Notes under the pieces: model-generated
Told to the model about the DNA's origin: nothing
Seen by the model: only the letters and a program-made list of their open reading frames with translations
Database searches by the model: none
Origin: Stakelama portus
GTDB lineage: Bacteria; Pseudomonadota; Alphaproteobacteria; Sphingomonadales; Sphingomonadaceae
Assembly (NCBI RefSeq): GCF_003171655.1
Contig: NZ_QFZL01000002.1
Location: forward strand, 1 to 64,000
Direction of reading: 5' to 3'
DNA: 64,000 nucleotides
Translations under genes and position numbers: made by a program
Shown: piece by piece, positions 1 through 8,974 of the stretch
Layout of the letters: every line of letters starts with the position of its first letter
Numbering within the stretch: position 1 is the stretch's first letter

Positions 1-983
1 TCGACATAGAGCGACAAGGGCTTGCTGACGCCGATCGCATAGGCAAGCTGGATCGTGCAGCGCTTGGCAAGGCCGGCGGCAACGATGTTCTTGGCAAGAT
101 AGCGCGTGATATACGCCGCCGAACGATCGACCTTGGTCGGATCCTTGCCGCTGAACGCGCCACCGCCATGCGGGGCCGCGCCGCCATAGGTGTCGACGAT
201 GATCTTGCGCCCGGTAAGCCCCGCATCGCCGTCCGGACCGCCGATTTCGAAGCTGCCGGTCGGGTTGATGTGATATTCGGTCGCATCCGACAGCAGTTCG
301 GCCGGGATCACATCGGCGATCACCTGCTTCACATAGGATTTGAGCTCGGCCTCCTTCTCGCCAGCGTCATAGCCCTTGCCATGCTGCGTCGAGACCACCA
401 CCGCCGTGCACGCCACCGGCTTGCCGTCGCGATAGCGCAGCGTCACCTGGCTCTTGGCATCGGGCTCAAGGAACGGTGCCGCGCCCGAATGGCGGTCGGC
501 CGCCATCCGCTCGAGAATCTGGTGGCTGTAATAGAGCGTCGCCGGCATCAGGTCCGGCGTGTCGTCGATCGCATAGCCGAACATGATGCCCTGATCGCCC
601 GCGCCTTCGTCCTTGTTGCCCGCGGCATCGACGCCCTGGGCGATATGCGCCGACTGGCCGTGCAGGCGGTTTTCGAAGGTCAGCGTTTCCCAGTGAAAGC
701 CGTCCTGCTCATAGCCGATCGCCTTCACCGTATCGCGGACGGTCTTTTCGATCTCCTCAAGCGCGCCCGGTGCCCATTGCCCGTCCTCATACACGCCCTT
801 GCAGCGGATCTCGCCCGCCAGCGCCACGAACTGCGTCGTCGTCAGCGTCTCGCACGCGATCCGCGCCTCCGGATCCTTCGACAGAAACAGGTCGACAATC
901 GCATCGGATATCTGATCCGACACCTTGTCAGGATGGCCTTCAGAAACCGATTCGGACGTGAAAAGATAGCCGTCACGCGTCAT
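1..983 (-). CDS. metK: S-adenosylmethionine synthetase, 3' part cut by window edge
   Basis: Makes S-adenosylmethionine from ATP and methionine in the cytosol. The N-terminus reads [20 protein letters not shown], the hallmark of MetK, and the ATP-binding stretch [19 protein letters not shown] lies near the window edge. About 327 codons are visible of a family length near 400, so roughly the last 70 residues are outside. The ATG at 983 follows a strong GAGGAGGGG ribosome-binding site. It lies 48 bases downstream of a methyltransferase gene on the same strand, so the two are probably co-transcribed. Identification is firm. Confidence 0.97.
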   Translation of the reverse strand, partial: MTRDGYLFTSESVSEGHPDKVSDQISDAIVDLFLSKDPEARIACETLTTTQFVALAGEIRCKGVYEDGQWAPGALEEIEKTVRDTVKAIGYEQDGFHWETLTFENRLHGQSAHIAQGVDAAGNKDEGAGDQGIMFGYAIDDTPDLMPATLYYSHQILERMAADRHSGAAPFLEPDAKSQVTLRYRDGKPVACTAVVVSTQHGKGYDAGEKEAELKSYVKQVIADVIPAELLSDATEYHINPTGSFEIGGPDGDAGLTGRKIIVDTYGGAAPHGGGAFSGKDPTKVDRSAAYITRYLAKNIVAAGLAKRCTIQLAYAIGVSKPLSLYV

Positions 984-1031
984 GTCGCGTTCCCCTCCTC
1001 GCAGAATTGAAAATGGTTTTGCCCGGGCGCG

Positions 1032-2240
1032 CTATTGCGCGGCGTTGCGGGAAATGACGTAGCTTTCGTCGTTGAACCAAAGCTCGCCATTCTTGCGCAG
1101 CACAGCGCGCGTCGCTTCGAGATAGTTCGAGTTCGACATCGCGTCGGCGAGCCGCTCATCCTCGATCTGCGCCACATAGGTCGCGGCATTCCACGCCGCG
1201 AGCAATGTCGAGGTGCCGATCGTCCCGGTATCCGCGTCGATCTCGTCGGGCAGCGTGTGCATTTCGTAGCGGAACAGCGCCTGCGCGTTGGGCAGGCTGT
1301 CGAACCGATAGTTTTCGCCATCCGGCCCCATCGCTCCCCGCGTCGCTTCGAGCAGGTCTCGGCGCGACGTGGTGAAGGGATCTTCGGCCGGCCAGACGCG
1401 CTGGATGATCTCAAGCCCCGGATCATTCCCCGCCGAATGGATGCCGAGCAGGCGCCCGCCGGGACGCAGGCTGCGGGCGAGCGGCGCCAGCACGCGCTTC
1501 GCCTTGAATTCGGTTTTCGCGCGCAGCCGGAACGGCTGGCTGGCGAGCACCAGATCATAATCCGCCACCGGTGCTTCGCGGCGCGGGATCACGTCATCGA
1601 GCATGAAGGCGCAATCCTCGCGATAGAGGATCAGCGTGGTCGGGGTTTCGGGAATCAGGCTGCCGGTCTTTTCGGAGACTTTCGTCTTCCAATGTTCGGC
1701 AAGGAAAGGCTGAAGTTCGAGGATCTGCCGTTCGAATTCTGCAGTGGTCGAACCCTTGAGCGCGACCGTTTTCCACACCATCCGCTCGCGCGCTTCGGGC
1801 TTGTTCGGGACGAGCCAGGGCGCTTCGGAATAGGAGATGTTGGTGATCGCCATCACGGTTTCGGCATGTTCGAACAGCCGGTCGGGCATCTTGTCGAGCG
1901 TCAGCCGGACATCCTCCAGGCTGATCTCCTTGCCCGCAATCAGGAAGGGAAAGCGCGGGAAGCGATGGTGCATGGCCCGCATGACCCGCGACAGCACCGT
2001 GCCGTCGCCCATCCCGGCGTCGAAGAAACGTACCGCCGGGGGCTGCGGTGTCAGATATTCCAGTTCCTGCGCCACCCGGTCGGCAACCATCCATTTTTCC
2101 GAACAGGTGTTCACGAACATCAGATATTTCTGACGATTGTCGTAGAAGCGGAAGTTCTGCTCCTCTTTCTCGACTCCGCCCTTGGTATCCGCGCCCTTGA
2201 TATCGCTGGATTCAATGACCGTTTTTTCAGCCACCGCCAT
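1032..2240 (-). CDS. class I SAM-dependent methyltransferase-like protein
   Basis: A 402-residue protein. FDAGMGDGTV at residues about 72-81 matches the glycine-rich SAM-binding motif I, and RSLRPGGRLLGIHSAG matches the usual post-motif strand. The first 30 residues are polar and probably disordered. It is longer than small-molecule methyltransferases, so the second half may be substrate-specific. It is the upstream partner of metK, 48 bases away on the same strand, which suggests that a methyl-donor consumer is expressed with the donor synthase. The substrate cannot be read from the sequence. Similar proteins are usually annotated only as methyltransferase or hypothetical protein. Confidence 0.75.
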   Translation of the reverse strand: MAVAEKTVIESSDIKGADTKGGVEKEEQNFRFYDNRQKYLMFVNTCSEKWMVADRVAQELEYLTPQPPAVRFFDAGMGDGTVLSRVMRAMHHRFPRFPFLIAGKEISLEDVRLTLDKMPDRLFEHAETVMAITNISYSEAPWLVPNKPEARERMVWKTVALKGSTTAEFERQILELQPFLAEHWKTKVSEKTGSLIPETPTTLILYREDCAFMLDDVIPRREAPVADYDLVLASQPFRLRAKTEFKAKRVLAPLARSLRPGGRLLGIHSAGNDPGLEIIQRVWPAEDPFTTSRRDLLEATRGAMGPDGENYRFDSLPNAQALFRYEMHTLPDEIDADTGTIGTSTLLAAWNAATYVAQIEDERLADAMSNSNYLEATRAVLRKNGELWFNDESYVISRNAAQ

Positions 2241-2689
2241 TCCGGTTTCCTTTCAGAATTTCCCGCCCCGTTTGTTTTGTTGTGGCGATCCGAAGACCGC
2301 ATGATCCGGGGAAGGATCGAAGCATCCACTTGAATTGATGGTCTAAGGGTTCTGGGAAACGCGGATCGGGTAAACCACATTCGTGCCCAATTCTGATCGT
2401 GGGCATCGTCCCACCGCAGCGACGGCGAAAATGCGTGGTTTCGGATCGTAATCAGAGACGAATCGCCGCTGGGAGGAAATCTCCCCGGCTTTTTGATGCC
2501 AAAATCGTGGGACGCCGACGATGCTTCGACACCGGCCGCGCGCAAGACACGCTAAAGCGCCAGCCTATGCACCTGAAAATTCAGCAATATTGGCCGTTAT
2601 AAAAGGGGAAGGCGCACCGTTCCGCCCCCCATTCGATGCGTGGGCACAGGCTCGATCGACTGGATCGCGTTCGGATATTCCGCGCCGGG
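2241..2689. other. intergenic region with no recognised gene
   Basis: About 450 bases between two minus-strand genes. It must hold the promoter of the methyltransferase-metK unit. An A+T-rich patch at 2570-2610 contains two short palindromes, CTGAAAATTCAG (2573-2584) and CAATATTG (2585-2592). I looked for a SAM riboswitch, because metK lies downstream, and could not recognise one. Short reading frames here have no family resemblance. Confidence 0.5.
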
Positions 2690-3745
2690 TCAGCCGAGCA
2701 GTTCGGCGATACGGCGCGCGGGCGCCTGCCACGCGATACCGCGTTCGGTCAGCCACGCATCGTCATAATAGGTTTCGCTGTACCGATCGCCTTCGTCGCA
2801 CAGCAAGGTGACGATGCTGCCGCCCTGCCCCGCCTGTGCCATCTGTTCGATGAACTGCGCGCAGGCCCACAAATTGGTGCCCGTCGATCCGCCGACGCGC
2901 CGCCCCAGCACGTCCGACAGCGCCCGCATCGCGCCGATGCTGTCGGCATCCTCGACCGCGATCATGTCATCGACCACGCCCGGCACGAAGCTGGGCTCGA
3001 CGCGCGCGCGACCGATCCCTTCGATGCACGAGCAGGCGCCCGGCGGCAGTGCCGTCATCGCGCGATCGTGAAAGTGGCGATGGAAGATCGAATCGACCGG
3101 ATCGGCGACGCATAGCCGCGTTGCGAGCCGACGATAGCGGATATAGCGCCCGATCGTCGCCGAAGTGCCGCCCGTCCCTGCGCCGCAGACGATCCATTCG
3201 GGAACCGGATGCTCTTCCTTCGCCATCTGCGCGAAGATGCTTTCGGCGATGTTGTTGTTGCCGCGCCAATCGGTCGCACGCTCGGCATAAGTGAACTGGT
3301 CGAGATAATGGCCGCCGGTTTCGGCAGCGAGCTGTTGCGCGGCCTGATAGACGGTGCGCGGATCGTCCACCTTGTGAATCTCGCCGCCCTGAAACCGGAT
3401 CGCCTCCAGCTTCGGCGCGGCCGTCGTCGCGGGAACCACCGCGATGAAACGCAGGCCGAGCATCTTGGCGAAATAGGCTTCGCTGACCGCCGTCGAACCC
3501 GAAGAGGATTCGATCACGCACGTATCCGGGCCGATCCACTGATTGCACAGCGCATAGAGAAACAGCGAGCGCGCCAGCCGGTGTTTGAGGCTGCCGGTCG
3601 GGTGGCTGCTTTCGTCCTTGAGATACAGCGTGATGTCCGGAAAGCGATCGAGCTCCATGCGGATCAGATGCGTATCCGCCGAACGGTTGAAATCCGCCTC
3701 GATCTTGCGGATCGCTTCGTTCAACCAGTCGCGTGCGTTGCTCAT
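2690..3745 (-). CDS. PLP-dependent cysteine synthase-family protein, Cds1-type L-cysteine desulfhydrase
   Basis: A 351-residue fold-type II PLP enzyme. The PLP lysine is K54 in [17 protein letters not shown], and [12 protein letters not shown] around residue 187 is the phosphate-binding loop. The closest family I recall is the Cds1 L-cysteine desulfhydrase (about 346 residues), with the same opening ([24 protein letters not shown]) in the same register; that enzyme releases pyruvate, ammonia and sulfide from cysteine. It is not a typical CysK or CysM. It stands alone on the minus strand upstream of the methyltransferase-metK unit, with a 450-base gap. The sulfur theme suits the neighbourhood but co-regulation is not shown. 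Confidence 0.82.
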   Translation of the reverse strand: MSNARDWLNEAIRKIEADFNRSADTHLIRMELDRFPDITLYLKDESSHPTGSLKHRLARSLFLYALCNQWIGPDTCVIESSSGSTAVSEAYFAKMLGLRFIAVVPATTAAPKLEAIRFQGGEIHKVDDPRTVYQAAQQLAAETGGHYLDQFTYAERATDWRGNNNIAESIFAQMAKEEHPVPEWIVCGAGTGGTSATIGRYIRYRRLATRLCVADPVDSIFHRHFHDRAMTALPPGACSCIEGIGRARVEPSFVPGVVDDMIAVEDADSIGAMRALSDVLGRRVGGSTGTNLWACAQFIEQMAQAGQGGSIVTLLCDEGDRYSETYYDDAWLTERGIAWQAPARRIAELLG

Positions 3746-4057
3746 TCGGACTCCCAGGGGATTTGCGCAGAGGCGCCGGCAAATCCATGCGATACATGTG
3801 AAAGGATCGAAGTGCCGCTGTGGGAAACGCGCGCCGGATGGTCAAGTGCACGGAAAGCGTCGGCGGAAAGGCTGGCCCACGGCCTCAAGCGGCAAAGCGA
3901 CAGGACGACAAGGAAATGGCGTGGAGTCCACGACGGGTTCCGTGCGCGGGATCGGTTGCGTTGTATAATATCCCTATTAATATCATCGCCCCGAGCCCCG
4001 GCCCGATCGATGAAGCAGCATGCCGGCCGGTCGGGCACGAAACCAGAAAGCCTGACC
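3746..4057. other. divergent intergenic region at the left edge of the catabolic island
   Basis: About 310 bases between the divergent cysteine desulfhydrase-like and MaoC genes. It contains a diverged copy of a dispersed repeat (3876-3910) and an A+T-rich promoter-like core at 3964-3982 (TATAATATCCCTATTAATA) just upstream of the MaoC gene. Short reading frames here show no family resemblance. Confidence 0.5.
3876..3910 (+). repeat. dispersed repeat core, copy 1
   Basis: The stretch from cccacggcctcaagcggc through gacaggacgaca closely matches the core of the two 72-base tandem repeats next to tRNA-Ser at about 50.7 kb (ACGGCCTCAAGC-R-GCAAAGCG-W-CAGG). Only the 35-base core is shared; the flanks differ. 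This points to a genome-wide intergenic repeat family. Confidence 0.55.
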
Positions 4058-4912
4058 ATGAATGCAGACGAGGTGATCGCTTATCGCTTCGAGGATATCG
4101 AGCAGACCTATTCGGAGCGCGATGTCATCCTCTATGCGCTGGCGACCGGTTACGCGACACAGCCTCTCGATCCGCGCCACCTTCGCTACCTCTATGAAAA
4201 ATCGCTGATCACGGCGCCGACATTTGCCAATGTTCTGGGCTTTCCGGGTCTGTGGATGAAGGATCCGCGCGTCGAGATCGACTGGGTGAAGATGCTCCAT
4301 GCCGAACATCGCATGACGCTGCACCGCCCACTGCCCCCGGCGGCCTCCACGGTTTCGACCAACCGCGTGACGGGCCTGCGCGATCTCGGCCCGCGCGGGG
4401 CGATGGTGCAGTATCAGACCGACATTGCGCTGGCGGAAGAGGGCGAACCGCTTGCCACCCTGATCACCTCGGTGATCGCGCGCGCAGATGGCGGATGCGG
4501 CGACTGGGGCGAGGCACCGCCTCCCTTGGAACAAGTCCCCGAGCGCAGTCCCGACGCCACGCTCGAACTCGCGACTAGCGAGATACAGCCGCTGCTGTAC
4601 CGCCTGTCGGGCGACCTGCACCCGATCCACATCGACCCTGCCGTGGCAAGCGCAGCGGGCCTGCACCGCCCGCTGCTCCACGGCCTCGCGACCAAGGGCA
4701 TGGCGGGCTATGCGCTGTTGCGGCAGTTCTGCGATCTTGATGCGGCGCGGCTCGTGTCGATGGCGGTGCGGTTTACCCGCCCGGTGATGCCCGGCGACGT
4801 GCTGCGGTTCGAATTCTGGGGCGAGGCGCCGGGCAAGATCCAGTTCCGCGCGGTGGCCGTCAACGAAGGGGATGCACCCGTGCTGGACCGCTGCGAAGCG
4901 GTGGTCACCTGA
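4058..4912 (+). CDS. MaoC-family enoyl-CoA hydratase 2 (R-specific)
   Basis: A 284-residue double hot-dog hydratase of the MFE-2 hydratase-2 type, expected to add water to trans-2-enoyl-CoA to give (3R)-hydroxyacyl-CoA. The signature YRLSGDLHPIHIDPAVASA lies near residues 180-198, with the catalytic Asp and His (GD...H). The N-terminal half is the degenerate substrate-binding hot dog. The reading frame stays open upstream, but the ATG at 4058 was chosen because family homology begins there. The end lies 19 bases from the converging acyl-CoA synthetase. It is the first gene of the catabolic island. Its promoter-like core resembles those of the monooxygenase and flavin reductase genes. Confidence 0.88.
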   Translation: MNADEVIAYRFEDIEQTYSERDVILYALATGYATQPLDPRHLRYLYEKSLITAPTFANVLGFPGLWMKDPRVEIDWVKMLHAEHRMTLHRPLPPAASTVSTNRVTGLRDLGPRGAMVQYQTDIALAEEGEPLATLITSVIARADGGCGDWGEAPPPLEQVPERSPDATLELATSEIQPLLYRLSGDLHPIHIDPAVASAAGLHRPLLHGLATKGMAGYALLRQFCDLDAARLVSMAVRFTRPVMPGDVLRFEFWGEAPGKIQFRAVAVNEGDAPVLDRCEAVVT

Positions 4913-4931
4913 CCACGCGCCCCGGCCCCGC

Positions 4932-6452
4932 TCACTCGAAGCGCTTGCGCAGTTCGCGCTTCAGGATCTTCCCATAGTCGCTCTTGGGAAGCTCTTCGAT
5001 GAAGAAATAGTCCTTCGGCCGCTTGAAGCGCGCGATGTTGTCGAGGCAGATCTGGTCGAGTTCATCGCGCTCCACCGACTGCTCCGGCTTGGCTACGATG
5101 AAGGCGACCACGTCTTCACCCCATTCGGGATGCGGACGCCCGACCACCGACACCTCGAAAACGGCGGGATGGAGGAGCAGCACCTCTTCGATCTCGCGCG
5201 GGTAGATGTTCATCCCGCCCGAGATGATCAGGTCCTTGGAGCGATCCTTGAGCGAGAGATAGCCGTCCTCGCTGACGCAACCGACATCGCCGGTGTAGAG
5301 CCAGCCGTCGCGCAGCGCCTTGGCGGTCGCTTCGGGGTTTTCCCAATAGCCTGCCATACAGACATCGCTGCGCACCACGATCTCGCCGATTTCGCCGGCG
5401 GGAAGATCCTTGCCGTCTTCGTCGACGATCCGGAACTCGGTGCCGGTAAAGGCCGTGCCGACCGACGAGAGCTGCTCCTCGTAGCGCGGATTGTCGACAT
5501 TCGCGTGCAGGTGTTTGGGCAGAACGGAGATCGCACAGGGCGCTTCGCCCTGCCCGTAGCCGCCGACCAGCTTGGGACCGAACTTCGCCAGCGCGAGCTT
5601 CAGATCCTCGAAATACATCGGCGCGCCGCCGTAGAAGATCGTCTTGATCGCATCGAGATTGGCGTTGGCGAAGGCCGGATCATTGACCAGCCGCCCCACG
5701 ATCGTCGGCACCGCGAAGAACATCATATTCTCGTAATGGTGGGTCAGATCGGCGATTTCCGCCGCATCGAAGCCGCCGCTTTTCGGGATCACATGATGCG
5801 ATGCCTTTGCGATGTGCGGCAGCGATTCAAGGCCCGAAGCGTGCGACAGCGGCGCGACATGGAGCATGCAGTCATACTCGGTCAGGCTGTCCACGTCGGA
5901 GAGATAGCGCAGCATCATACCGCGCAGCGAACGATGGGTCAGGGTCGCGCCCTTGGGCCGGCCCGTGGTGCCGCTGGTGTAGAATATCCATGCCGGGTCG
6001 AGGTCTTCGGCATCCGCCATCTCCATCGGCGGCGTATCGAACAGCGCGCGATACTCATCGCTGCCGGCGATCACGATCCGCTCCAGCGAAGGCACATCGT
6101 CCGTCAACGAAGCGAGTTTGCCCGCCAGGTCATCCGAGGTGAAGAACCAGCGCGCGCCCGAATTTGTCAGTGCATAGCTGATCTCGCGCGGGTGCAGCTT
6201 GGCGTTCATCGGCACCGCGCACAGGCCGGCGTGCCAGATGCCGAACATGATCTCGAGATATTCGGGCGCGTTGCCCATCGCGATGCCGACCCGGTCGCCC
6301 CTGGCGAGGCCCTGTGCCCCGAATGCCGCTGCGAGCCGGGCCGCGCGTTCGCCGAACTCGCCATAGGTCGCGTAAAGCTCCGTCCCGAGGGATATTGCGG
6401 GGCGGCCTGCAAAGGAACGGGCCGAGTTCTTCAGCAGGACTGCAATGTTCAT
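4932..6452 (-). CDS. acyl-CoA synthetase (AMP-forming)
   Basis: A 506-residue ANL-superfamily ligase that activates a carboxylic acid through an acyl-adenylate to the CoA thioester. Visible motifs are the P-loop YTSGTTGRPKG (158-168), GGYGQGEAP in place of the common GYGMTE, YTGDVG, the hinge region KDRSKDLIISGGMNIYPREIEE, and the C-terminal lysine in PKSDYGKILKREL. The acid substrate cannot be told; medium or aromatic acids are possible. It lies 79 bases downstream of a redoxin gene on the same strand and ends 19 bases from the converging MaoC gene. This is one of two such ligases in the island. Confidence 0.9.
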   Translation of the reverse strand: MNIAVLLKNSARSFAGRPAISLGTELYATYGEFGERAARLAAAFGAQGLARGDRVGIAMGNAPEYLEIMFGIWHAGLCAVPMNAKLHPREISYALTNSGARWFFTSDDLAGKLASLTDDVPSLERIVIAGSDEYRALFDTPPMEMADAEDLDPAWIFYTSGTTGRPKGATLTHRSLRGMMLRYLSDVDSLTEYDCMLHVAPLSHASGLESLPHIAKASHHVIPKSGGFDAAEIADLTHHYENMMFFAVPTIVGRLVNDPAFANANLDAIKTIFYGGAPMYFEDLKLALAKFGPKLVGGYGQGEAPCAISVLPKHLHANVDNPRYEEQLSSVGTAFTGTEFRIVDEDGKDLPAGEIGEIVVRSDVCMAGYWENPEATAKALRDGWLYTGDVGCVSEDGYLSLKDRSKDLIISGGMNIYPREIEEVLLLHPAVFEVSVVGRPHPEWGEDVVAFIVAKPEQSVERDELDQICLDNIARFKRPKDYFFIEELPKSDYGKILKRELRKRFE

Positions 6453-6521
6453 GCGTGGAGTCCTTGTTGGGGAAAGGCGCGTCAGGCTGGCAGCGATCGC
6501 CCGAATGGCAGAACGCGCGTG

Positions 6522-7031
6522 TCAGGCATTTCCGCGGGTGGGAAAGCCCTGATCCGCCAGCAGTTTGAGACCGGTCAGCAGCGATTCCAGATCGGGACGG
6601 CCGCAGGAGACAGAGCTCTGGATGGTAAGGAACAGCGCGCCATCGGGCCGGACCAGCCACAGCGCAGGCTCGCCGAAATACAGCTCTTTCCCATCGCGGG
6701 TGAAGTGCGAGGCGAACAGGCCGCAGGCTTCGATCTGCTGCCGCGTCAAGCCATAGCCGATCGCGATCTTGTCGATCCCGTTATCCTTGGCCCAGGCCTT
6801 CGCGACCTCCTCCGGGTCGACGCTGACCCCGGCGAGGTCGATGCCGAGCTCCGCGAATTCGCCATGCAGCCCGTTGAGCTGTTGCATGAAGCGAGTGCAG
6901 AACCCGCAAAAGGCGCCCCGGTAGAACGAGATCAGACGGAGCGATGCGCCGGTGCCCTGATCGAGCGACCATGAGCCACCTGTTACCAGCGGAAACGCCA
7001 GTTTCGGAACCTGTTGCCCGGGCTTAAGCAC
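6522..7031 (-). CDS. AhpC/TSA-type thioredoxin-fold redoxin
   Basis: A peroxiredoxin-like protein of 169 residues from the GTG at 7031 (an upstream GTG at 7055 would add 8). The active-site region FYRGAFCGFCTRFMQQLN has a CxxC pair where peroxiredoxin-like proteins have FYRGxxCPxC. The GTG at 7031 is preferred because CAGGGA lies 8 bases upstream and family members start at LKPGQ. It may detoxify peroxides or reduce a substrate during catabolism. It is likely the first gene of a two-gene unit with the acyl-CoA synthetase. Confidence 0.8.
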   Translation of the reverse strand: MLKPGQQVPKLAFPLVTGGSWSLDQGTGASLRLISFYRGAFCGFCTRFMQQLNGLHGEFAELGIDLAGVSVDPEEVAKAWAKDNGIDKIAIGYGLTRQQIEACGLFASHFTRDGKELYFGEPALWLVRPDGALFLTIQSSVSCGRPDLESLLTGLKLLADQGFPTRGNA

Positions 7032-7190
7032 GCGACCATTCCCTGACCGCGGCACATTGTCGACCGATCACAAAGACACCTCATCCTGTAAATTGCTTGT
7101 CTTTTTATGGCGGCGATCCTCATAGTAATTATCCCCCCTGTCAAGATCGCGATACGCGTCAGGGCCCAAATCAAAAGGGAGATATTGCCG

Positions 7191-7478
7191 ATGACCGCCT
7201 ACATCGTTTTTACCCGCGAGCGGACGCGAAACGCGTCGGACATGGAGGCCTATGCGCCGCCTGCCCGGGCGAGCCTTGCCGGCCATGAATTCGATCGTCT
7301 GGCCGCCTATGGGAAATGCGAAACGCTGGAAGGCGCGCCGATCGAAGGCGCGGTGATCTTCGCCTTTCCGAGCATGGCAGCGGCCAGGGCCTGGTACGAT
7401 TCCCCGGAATATACCGAGGCCCGCAAGCACCGCCACCTCGGCGCAGACTATCGCGCCTTCATCACCGAAGGCGTCTGA
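7191..7478 (+). CDS. DUF1330-family small protein
   Basis: A 95-residue dimeric alpha/beta-barrel-type protein. MTAYIVFTRERT at the start, and WYDSPEYTEARKHRHLGADYRAF near the end, match DUF1330 (ferredoxin-like fold, related to EthD/YciI). The role of the family is unknown. The ATG at 7191 follows AAAAGGGAGAT. It converges with an alpha/beta hydrolase, and the two genes are separated by a perfect stem-loop. An A+T-rich core (AATTATCCCCCC, about 7127) lies upstream. Confidence 0.8.
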   Translation: MTAYIVFTRERTRNASDMEAYAPPARASLAGHEFDRLAAYGKCETLEGAPIEGAVIFAFPSMAAARAWYDSPEYTEARKHRHLGADYRAFITEGV

Positions 7479-7484
7479 TTTGTA

Positions 7485-7519
7485 GCGGCGTCTCGCAAGG
7501 GAGAATTGCGAGACGCCGC
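7485..7519. terminator. bidirectional stem-loop between convergent genes
   Basis: GCGGCGTCTCGCAA (7485-7498) and TTGCGAGACGCCGC (7506-7519) form a perfect 14-base-pair stem with a 7-base loop. It lies in the 50-base gap between convergent genes. There is no clear U-run on either side, so it is a terminator or mRNA 3'-end protector by position. Confidence 0.75.
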
Positions 7520-7528
7520 ATCCCGATG

Positions 7529-8704
7529 TCAGTCCACGAAGCCCCGCGCATCGAGCCAGCCGTGGATCAGGTCGATCGCGTCCGCCAATTCCTGCGGCTG
7601 ATCGACGTAATAGTGGTTGGCGCCCTTCATGAGCTTGTATGTTTTGTCCTCGCCGGCATAGGCGTTGAAGAACCGCTTCGTGTGCGTCCCCGGGATTGCA
7701 TCGTCGGCGGAATTCTCGATCGCCAGCATCGGGACCGAGATGTTCGGCGCGTGAATTTCGGCATGGGCATTGGTGTCATCGAACGACCATTGCGACAGCC
7801 ATGCACGGGTATTCGAAAAGCGCCCCACCCCGGCCGGGCTGCTGTTCGCGGTCTTGGGATCGCCCATGAAGCACCAGTTGATGCGCCGGTCGTTCGGGTC
7901 GATGGTCGCGTCGAGGAACAGCGGGTTGGCAAGCGTGCGGTGGGTCAGCATGCAGCGCTCGATCTCGTCGGTCGTGCCGGTCCGGATCAGCTCCAGCGTT
8001 TCCCTGGCCAGCGCCGTGCGGCGGCGCATCCGCGCGAGCTGGCTCTGGCGGAAATGCTCGAGGTAATCCGCGCTGTAGGGCGGCTTGTTGGGGTTGCGCG
8101 GATCGTAAAGATCGAGTTCGACATCGCGGATCGCCGGGTTGTGCTCATCGACCACCGACGGGTCGATAAAGTCGCGCAGGATTTCCGCGCGGGACAGGTG
8201 CGCGGCGTGGAAAATCATCGCGTCGCCCGGGATCATCCCGGTAAGGTCGACCGGATCGCCTGCGGGCGTCTGGGTGATGGTCGGCTTTTCGGCCATCGCC
8301 TGGTAGAACGCAGTGAGCGATCCGCCGCCGGACCATCCGGCGACCACGATCTTCTCATAGCCCATCCGCTCCTTCATATGGTGCACATAGACGGCATAGT
8401 CGCGCACGACGTTTTCCATGATCAGCGCGGATTCGTTGCGGTTGTAACGGCTGCCTGCGCACAGGACATGATAGCCCATCCGCACCAGCTCCATCGGCAG
8501 GGGCAGGTGGTGCACCGTCGATGCCGGATGCATGTAGATGATCAGCGTCTTGGACGGCTTTCCGATCGGGCGGAACAGGAACCCGTCGAGTTGTACGTTG
8601 CCGGCCGAACTGCGGAAACCATAAACGTCGCGCGTGGCCAGGCTGTCGTTATACGCCAGGCTTATCAGCGTACGATCGATTTCGAATTGTTCTTTTTGTG
8701 CCAT
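7529..8704 (-). CDS. alpha/beta-fold hydrolase
   Basis: A 391-residue hydrolase. The nucleophile elbow GWSGGGS (Ser near residue 124), the oxyanion region YMHPAS around 57-62, and the C-terminal GANHYYVDQP with the probable catalytic His support an esterase or carboxylic-ester hydrolase. An insertion of about 100 residues after the elbow is probably the lid. The ATG at 8704 follows GAGAGGAT. It stands alone, divergent from the ring-cleavage dioxygenase gene 270 bases away, which makes ester hydrolysis of an island substrate plausible. The substrate is not evident. Confidence 0.85.
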   Translation of the reverse strand: MAQKEQFEIDRTLISLAYNDSLATRDVYGFRSSAGNVQLDGFLFRPIGKPSKTLIIYMHPASTVHHLPLPMELVRMGYHVLCAGSRYNRNESALIMENVVRDYAVYVHHMKERMGYEKIVVAGWSGGGSLTAFYQAMAEKPTITQTPAGDPVDLTGMIPGDAMIFHAAHLSRAEILRDFIDPSVVDEHNPAIRDVELDLYDPRNPNKPPYSADYLEHFRQSQLARMRRRTALARETLELIRTGTTDEIERCMLTHRTLANPLFLDATIDPNDRRINWCFMGDPKTANSSPAGVGRFSNTRAWLSQWSFDDTNAHAEIHAPNISVPMLAIENSADDAIPGTHTKRFFNAYAGEDKTYKLMKGANHYYVDQPQELADAIDLIHGWLDARGFVD

Positions 8705-8974
8705 CGGCCAATCCTCTCGGTCCGGTCCGCAAGTCGCTGCTCAGGCGCAATTTCGCCGGCAACGCTGGGGACTCTTTTCGTTCAACACGCGCCACTGCCC
8801 GCCACTACGGACGTCAGGCTTCACCACCTTGCAGCGGTTCGCTCAGCGGCTTTCCCTTGGCTTACACCATGGCAAAACATTTGCCAGCCCTATAAATTGA
8901 TGATAACGATTCAAGCCGATAAATACGGCTGAACCGGCCCTGTCGAGGCCAGTATGCGCGAGAGGATCAAGCAC

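Noticed and set aside
2241-2689. SAM-responsive riboswitch upstream of the methyltransferase-metK unit
   Set aside because: I searched by eye for SAM-II-type and related patterns and found no convincing pairing. A covariance-model search would settle it.
4872-6974. 700-codon plus-strand frame opposite the acyl-CoA synthetase and redoxin genes
   Set aside because: Arginine-, histidine- and aspartate-rich without family motifs. It is antisense to two well-supported genes; such frames are common in high-G+C DNA.
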